Source: Pseudomonas paracarnis (GTDB lineage: Bacteria > Pseudomonadota > Gammaproteobacteria > Pseudomonadales > Pseudomonadaceae). From it: a stretch of DNA of 34,931 nt. Position numbers and translations under genes: made by a program. Every line of letters starts with the position of its first letter. The stretch's first letter is position 1. The notes below the pieces were generated by a model. That model was not told the DNA's origin. It worked only from the letters and a program-made list of their open reading frames with translations, and made no database searches. Positions 30,949-34,931 of the stretch are shown piece after piece. Where the stretch lies: assembly GCF_904063055.1 (NCBI RefSeq), contig NZ_CAJFCN010000023.1:1-34931 (forward strand), given 5' to 3'.

Positions 30949-31753
30949 CGGCAGCCGCCCAAGGGGCCAGGAACCGGTCCATCGCCGTTGCACACGCCTG
31001 GGGGGCGCTCATATGCGGGCAATGGCCGACATTCTCGACCAGGCAATAAGTGCTGTTAGGTAGTACGGCGTGCAGGTATTCACCCACGGCCACGGGGGCG
31101 ATCAGGTCGTCGGTCGATTGCAGGATGAGTACCGGGGTGGTCAGGCCGAACACATCCTGGCGGTTATCCGAGAGAAAGGTCACGCGGGCGAACTGCTTGG
31201 CGATGTCCGGCTCGGTGCGGCAGAAGCTCTCGGTGAGCGCCTCGCTCAGGTGCGGCTGCGTCGGGGCGCCCATGATCACCGGGGCCATGGCGCTGGACCA
31301 GCCCAGGTAGTTGCTGTCGAGGGTGTCGAGCAGGTCGTCGATGTCGTCGCGCTGGAAACCGCCGACATATTCCTCGGTATCGATATAGCGTGGCGATGGG
31401 CCAATCATCACGTGCGCGGCAATGCGCTGCGGGATGAAACGGTCGGCGAGGGTGCCGATCATCGCGCTGACCGAGTGGCCCACCAGAATCACCGGGCCTT
31501 GGGCATAGGCGTCGATAATCTCGTTCAGGTCATGGGCATAGCCATCCAGGCGGCTGTATTTGGTTTTGTCGAACGCACTCAAGTCCGACAGGCCGGCGCC
31601 GACCAGGTCATACAGCACCACGCGAAAGCGCTCGAGAAAGTGCGGTGCCAAGGCATTCCACATGGCCTGGTTGCAACCAAAGCCGTGGGAAAACACCAGC
31701 GTCGAGGGACCGTGGCCCATCACATGTATATTGTTGCGGTGACGTAGGTCCAT
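30938..31753 (-). CDS. RsbQ-like alpha/beta hydrolase
   Basis: 271 aa, close in length (269 aa) and sequence pattern to Bacillus subtilis RsbQ, the hydrolase that enables RsbP to sense energy stress. Shared landmarks are GFGCNQAMWNALAPHF, LYDLVGAGLSDL, LDGYAHDLNEI, GHSVSAMIG (nucleophile Ser94), MIGPSPRYI, FCRTEPDIAKQFARVTFLSDNR, Asp215/216 in LQSTDDLIAP and His244 in GHCPHMS. The family also includes the plant karrikin/strigolactone receptors KAI2 and D14. It is the first gene of an operon with the PAS kinase, so it probably supplies that kinase with a small ligand or modifies it. The ribosome site is weak. Confidence 0.92.
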   Translation of the reverse strand: MDLRHRNNIHVMGHGPSTLVFSHGFGCNQAMWNALAPHFLERFRVVLYDLVGAGLSDLSAFDKTKYSRLDGYAHDLNEIIDAYAQGPVILVGHSVSAMIGTLADRFIPQRIAAHVMIGPSPRYIDTEEYVGGFQRDDIDDLLDTLDSNYLGWSSAMAPVIMGAPTQPHLSEALTESFCRTEPDIAKQFARVTFLSDNRQDVFGLTTPVLILQSTDDLIAPVAVGEYLHAVLPNSTYCLVENVGHCPHMSAPQACATAMDRFLAPWAAADAR

Positions 31754-31885
31754 GGGGTTCTCGTGGATGGCTAATTGCTATGCAGCTTAGTGGGCAGTTT
31801 AGATAGTCGCAGGCCCTGGGTCACGCGTTTGCGTGCAGATAAGGTAAAGTCGGCGTCTTCAGGGAGAGACTTCAGGTAACCATAC

Positions 31886-33079
31886 ATGATCGTGCTTGTG
31901 CGGCAATCGGTGTTCAGCCTACTGGCCCTGGTGTTTTCCAGCCTGTTAATCGCCGCTCATGCGGACACCTCGCCGATTGGGGTTGCCCTTGATCAGCGGG
32001 TCATCGACCTGACCAATACCCTCGACTCGGGCACCGTGCTGCGCCTCAAGCAACAACTCGCCGACCTTGAACAACGCAAAGGCGCGCAAGTGGCCGTATT
32101 GCTGGTGCCGACCACCGGCAGCAGCGGCATCGAAGACTATGCCAACCAACTGTTCCGCGCCTGGAAGCTGGGGCGCAAGGACGTCAACGACGGCATCCTG
32201 CTGGTGGTGGCCAAAGCCGACCGCACAGTGCGCATCGAGGTGGGTTATGGCCTGGAAGGCATCGTCACTGATCTGCTGGCCCATCGCATCATTGAAGAAC
32301 GTCTCACTCCAGCGTTTCGTCAGGGCGATTTTGCCGGTGGCATCCAGCAAGGCGTGAGCGCGCTGGTGGTCCTGGTGGACGGCGGCGACCTGCCTGAAGT
32401 GGCCGGGCCGGGGATCAACCCGCAATTTTTCGCGATATTGGCGGCGTTTGTCCTGGGGGCGCTCGCCGGTACACTGATCGCCGCTGGCAAGTTGCACTGG
32501 CGCAGAGCTTTGATCATCGCAGTTGCGGCCACGCTGTTGCTGACGGTATTGGCCGGTGGTCGGGACTGGCCGATGTTCCTCGTTGCAATGCCGCTGACCT
32601 TGTTGATTGGCGGCGCGCTATTCGGCGCGTTGTGGCAGGTGCGCACGCTGTTTTACGGCGTGATCGGGCTGCTGGCTTACATCCTCGTGTTGGTGGTGGC
32701 AAACCATCACGTAGACGTCAGTTTCACCCACTGGTTGCTGTGGCCCCTGGGCGTCTTGGTGGTGCTGGGGTTGTACCTGGTGCTGGTGCTGCTCATGAGG
32801 CAGACCTGGCGCACCAGCCGCGCAGGTTTTAGCGTACGACTGCTGGCGGCGGTGGCCGTGTATGGGGTGGCGGGGCAGGTGATGGACGGCGATCGCGACG
32901 CCTGGTTGCTGGCATTTCCTATCGCATCGTTTGTTGCGCTGATTATCTTTGGCAAGGTCGGCGAAGGTTCTGGCTCCGGCGGCGGGTCCAGCTCAGGTTC
33001 CAGCGGCTCCAGCACCAGCAGCAGTTCGTCGGGCGGTGGCGGTTCCAGCGGTGGCGGGGGGGCTTCCGGCAGTTGGTAG
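31886..33079 (+). CDS. TPM-domain (YgcG/Psb32-like) membrane protein with Gly/Ser-rich tail
   Basis: 397 aa. The signal peptide ends IAAHA (about residue 26). A periplasmic TPM domain (about 30-170) follows, with VIDLTNTLDSGTVLRLKQQL, QVAVLLVPTTG, LGRKDVNDGILLVVAKADRTVRIEVGYGLEG and a C-terminal helix. Five or so membrane helices lie at about 180-350, and the tail (from about 358) is almost only Gly and Ser, ending GGASGSW. Such proteins are widespread in the envelope; their function is poorly defined. The ribosome site is weak (AGG 10 nt before the ATG). The tail is a low-complexity segment common in this family. Confidence 0.88.
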   Translation: MIVLVRQSVFSLLALVFSSLLIAAHADTSPIGVALDQRVIDLTNTLDSGTVLRLKQQLADLEQRKGAQVAVLLVPTTGSSGIEDYANQLFRAWKLGRKDVNDGILLVVAKADRTVRIEVGYGLEGIVTDLLAHRIIEERLTPAFRQGDFAGGIQQGVSALVVLVDGGDLPEVAGPGINPQFFAILAAFVLGALAGTLIAAGKLHWRRALIIAVAATLLLTVLAGGRDWPMFLVAMPLTLLIGGALFGALWQVRTLFYGVIGLLAYILVLVVANHHVDVSFTHWLLWPLGVLVVLGLYLVLVLLMRQTWRTSRAGFSVRLLAAVAVYGVAGQVMDGDRDAWLLAFPIASFVALIIFGKVGEGSGSGGGSSSGSSGSSTSSSSSGGGGSSGGGGASGSW

Positions 33080-33200
33080 ATGACTCGGCGGCTGTCCCAT
33101 AGTGGAACAACCGCTGAACTGTACCTTTGAGGGTGAAGCCCCTGGGTACTGGTTGTTCGGCAAAGCCCTGAGTGCTAAAGCGGCTTAGACAGTGGAGTTG

Positions 33201-33599
33201 TCACGCCTTGGTCCAACCGCCGTTGCCGTCAGGTTTTATTTCGAAGTCGATCGGTTGACGCAGGGCGTTGGACGCGGAGTCGTTTAAGGCCTTGTCATCC
33301 CAAGTTGGGAAGGCGGGCAGGGTGCCGGTGCCGTGATATCCAGCCCTGGTATTGACCTGGGCGTCATCGACGGTCTTTTTGTCTGAAGGCAAGAAGTTGC
33401 GATCCAGCCGAGTGCGGTTGGCGTGGTCGCGCGTCGCATTGCCAATGTTTTTCCAGCCGCCCTTGCCATTGGACACTTCGGCATCTTCTCCAGCCTGTTT
33501 GTCCAGAGAGTTTTTCCTCGGTACATCATTATCGATAGGGTGTTTGGCAGCGGGCTGGTACGCGGGTACGAATGGGGCGGAGCCATTGATTGAAGACAT
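33201..33599 (-). CDS. Hypothetical 132-aa hydrophilic protein
   Basis: I do not recognise this protein. It has a good ribosome site (GAGAGG, 7 nt before the ATG) and no membrane segment or signal peptide. It lacks Cys entirely, and Met occurs only at the start. It is rich in Asn, Asp, Lys and Gly. A short motif appears twice: NGKGGWK (residues 44-50) and GNGGWTK (125-131, at the very C-terminus), suggesting a duplicated Gly-Gly-Trp element. The chain looks partly disordered. It stands alone between the TPM gene and a GNAT gene. Secreted or stress-related roles are conceivable but unsupported. Confidence 0.65.
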   Translation of the reverse strand: MSSINGSAPFVPAYQPAAKHPIDNDVPRKNSLDKQAGEDAEVSNGKGGWKNIGNATRDHANRTRLDRNFLPSDKKTVDDAQVNTRAGYHGTGTLPAFPTWDDKALNDSASNALRQPIDFEIKPDGNGGWTKA

Positions 33600-33630
33600 G
33601 ATTGCACCTCTCTGATTGCTTGGAAATTGA

Positions 33631-33657
33631 CCCTGTCAGAGGGTGGCCCTGACAGGG
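33631..33657. promoter_or_regulatory. Perfect hairpin upstream of the 132-aa gene
   Basis: CCCTGTCAG (33631-33639) and CTGACAGGG (33649-33657) are exact inverted repeats around a 9-nt loop, 31 nt before the ATG at 33599. Read on the minus strand it is followed by TCAATTT, so it could be an attenuator, a terminator for leftward transcription, or an operator. No gene is seen from 33658 to 33928. Confidence 0.45.
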
Positions 33658-33928
33658 CGTTTCGCAGGCTACAGCGCCTGGGGCAGGCGCTCAACGAGGT
33701 CTGTTTTGGCTGGATGTAACAACGTGAAACCGCATCAGGTGTTGGTTTTCGAGTGAGTCAAAAGGCTATAGGCGCAGTCCGGCCCACGCTCCGAAAAGTC
33801 AGGCTGGCTGTCAGATAGCGCAGCGCAGTGCCAGCTTTTCACTCACCGAAACACATTCGGTCGTTGCAGGTCTTTTGGTTGCCTCACGCTTGGAAACACT
33901 TTTGCAATCACTCGTGCAACGGCTTGCG

Positions 33929-34420
33929 TTAAAGCGTCTTCACCATCTCATGCCACGCCATACCCCCATGATCCGACGGCGAAGGGCGCACGTAGGTGTA
34001 GCCCATTGCTCGGTACAACGGCACATGCTGCGCCTTGCACATCAGGTGGAGGGTGCGCTTGCCCATTGCCTGCATGCGTTGCACGAACTCAGTCATCAGC
34101 CGTTTCGCATAGCCCTTGCCTTGATGGGCCGGGTCGACCACCACCGACATGATCACCACATTCGGTGCCTCGGCCACATGGCCCACCAACTCCTTGAAGG
34201 CCTCGTCCGACATCACCACTTCATGGGCGCACCCTGAGTTGATGAAGCCCACCACTGCGCCATCTTCCTCCAGGATCAAAAAGCCCTCGGGATACTGCGC
34301 GATACGCGTGGTGATCTTTTCAAGCGTGGCGGCTTCGTCGCCCTCGTAGGCGCTGGTTTCGATTTCAAAGCAGCGTGCTGCGTCGGTGGGCAGGGCGTTG
34401 CGCAGGGTGAGGGTGGGCAT
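33929..34420 (-). CDS. GNAT-family N-acetyltransferase
   Basis: 163 aa. It has the acetyl-CoA-binding motif A in IMSVVVDPAHQGKGYAKRLM (Gln-Gly-Lys-Gly-Tyr-Ala, about 89-108) and motif B around LHLMCKAQHVPLYRAMGY. The pattern EEDGAVVGFINSGCAHEVVMSDEAF resembles the arylalkylamine (serotonin-like) N-acetyltransferase branch, so an amine substrate is possible but unproven. It is monocistronic. Confidence 0.88.
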   Translation of the reverse strand: MPTLTLRNALPTDAARCFEIETSAYEGDEAATLEKITTRIAQYPEGFLILEEDGAVVGFINSGCAHEVVMSDEAFKELVGHVAEAPNVVIMSVVVDPAHQGKGYAKRLMTEFVQRMQAMGKRTLHLMCKAQHVPLYRAMGYTYVRPSPSDHGGMAWHEMVKTL

Positions 34421-34542
34421 GGGCCGTTCCAGAGATTTTCAGTGAAAGGCCACATCATAGAGAAACGTTGCACCTTTGGCACCGCAAGGCCGGCCCTGAC
34501 GGGTGAAGCGTGAGGTTCAACTTTGGTGCTGCGCAATCAAAC

Positions 34543-34632
34543 TGTGGGGCTTGCCTGCGATGACGGCCTGAAGGCCGACACCTATCTATCTGACCCTACG
34601 CGATCCAAATGTGGGAGCTGGCTTGCCTGCGA
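34543..34632 (+). repeat. Two direct REP copies
   Basis: Two tandemly oriented copies of the GTGGGAGCTGGCTTGCCTGCGA family lie about 70 nt apart, each followed by GACGGCCT (34562-34569 and 34634-34641), so the repeat unit extends beyond the palindrome. Confidence 0.75.
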
Positions 34633-34742
34633 AGACGGCCTAACAGTCAACACAGTTGGACCGTGTACATATCCATTCCTGCGGTAACGGCCACTTAGGG
34701 TTCCGCTTTTACAGCCAGCCCTTTCAAGGTCTTCTGTAAAAT

Positions 34743-34763
34743 CCCCTGAAATTCATTCAGGGG
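34743..34763 (+). promoter_or_regulatory. Hairpin overlapping the transposase ribosome site
   Basis: CCCCTGAA (34743-34750) pairs perfectly with TTCAGGGG (34756-34763) around ATTCA. The right arm is the purine-rich run (AGGGGG) that would serve as the ribosome site for the ATG at 34775. Such hairpins are known in insertion sequences to stop translation of transcripts that enter from outside. Confidence 0.55.
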
Positions 34764-34774
34764 GTACCTAAACG

Positions 34775-34931
34775 ATGTGGGCGGAAGTTCTAGCGCGTTT
34801 CGAAAAAAAAGCACCTGCCAGTGTCATGGCCAAACTGGCGCTGCAGCAGGCTATTGCCCCCGAGTGGATTGATCAGGTTTTCGAAGAACACCGGCAACGG
34901 CAGTATTCTCGTGAGCTATTGTTCTCGACCA
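34775..34931 (+). CDS. IS4-family-like transposase, N-terminal part
   Basis: 52 codons are visible before the window ends. The segment reads MWAEVLARFEKKAPASVMAK, then an ALQQAIAPEWIDQVFEEHRQRQYSRELLFST stretch, which I recognise as the N-terminus of Pseudomonas IS4-like transposases. The catalytic domain lies outside the window, so intactness cannot be judged. Confidence 0.7.
   Translation, partial: MWAEVLARFEKKAPASVMAKLALQQAIAPEWIDQVFEEHRQRQYSRELLFST

Larger units (their letters stand above)
34421..34774. other. Intergenic region with REP copies and the left flank of an insertion sequence
   Basis: No gene is visible. Two REP copies in the same orientation lie at 34543-34560 (TGTGGGGCTTGCCTGCGA) and 34611-34632 (GTGGGAGCTGGCTTGCCTGC). 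From about 34660 the composition changes (GTGTACATATCCATTCCTGC...), which is the likely left end of the insertion sequence. Its exact boundary and terminal repeat cannot be fixed without the right end. Confidence 0.6.

Noticed and set aside
33658..33928. A small RNA or gene in the region between the orphan gene and the GNAT gene
   Set aside because: No open frame with a ribosome site and no clear promoter-terminator pair could be seen.
7438..34640. Repeated palindromes as a CRISPR array
   Set aside because: Copies are scattered, inverted in pairs and lack regular spacers; they fit REP elements.

Overview
The window is high-GC gamma-proteobacterial chromosome, most likely from the Pseudomonas fluorescens group. 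The reasons are an acoR-acoABC acetoin locus, a SpuI/PauA-type gamma-glutamylamine cassette, several families of short palindromic repeats typical of that group (for example GTGGGAGCTGGCTTGCCTG and GTAGGAGCGAGGTTGCTCG), and dense AT-poor genes with GGAG ribosome sites. All assignments come from reading the sequence; no database search was run.

Layout. 1-840 (-): open-ended fragment of a large protein of possible polymorphic-toxin type, perhaps frameshifted near its start. 987-5170 (-): a two-gene RND efflux operon (lipoprotein adaptor plus permease), divergent from a Bcr/CflA-type MFS exporter (5271-6476) across a short AT-rich region with a perfect palindrome. 6553-9562 (+): pirin, an MscS channel with a cyclic-nucleotide-binding-like domain, and an AhpD/CMD-family protein. 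9568-11567: a NimR/NimT-like pair of AraC regulator and MFS exporter. 11557-13719 (-): TonB-dependent siderophore receptor.

13911-20036 is an acetoin / 2,3-butanediol unit: an acetoin reductase-like SDR (+), the sigma54 activator AcoR (-), then acoABC (+). A TGAGAC-N5-GTCTCA palindrome lies between acoR and acoA, and its GAGAC-N5-GTCTC core recurs before the SDR, which suggests AcoR controls both. acoA also has a clear -24/-12 promoter and a Crc/Hfq-type AAnAAnAA motif at its ribosome site. 20096-24891 is an amine-catabolic cassette: AraC regulator, gamma-glutamylamine synthetase, periplasmic polyamine-binding protein and FAD-dependent oxidase.

25051-28315 is a LysR-controlled cassette of aldo/keto reductase, SDR and SRPBCC protein. 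28358-31753 holds a small P-loop kinase, a divergent DapF-like protein that has lost one catalytic cysteine, and a two-gene operon joining an RsbQ-type alpha/beta hydrolase to a PAS histidine kinase. 31886-34420: TPM-domain membrane protein, an orphan 132-aa protein and a GNAT acetyltransferase. The right edge (34775 on) enters an IS4-like transposase gene whose ribosome site overlaps a hairpin.

The best candidates for undescribed biology are the RsbQ/PAS-kinase pair, the DapF-like paralog, the shared AcoR-site network and the orphan 132-aa gene.
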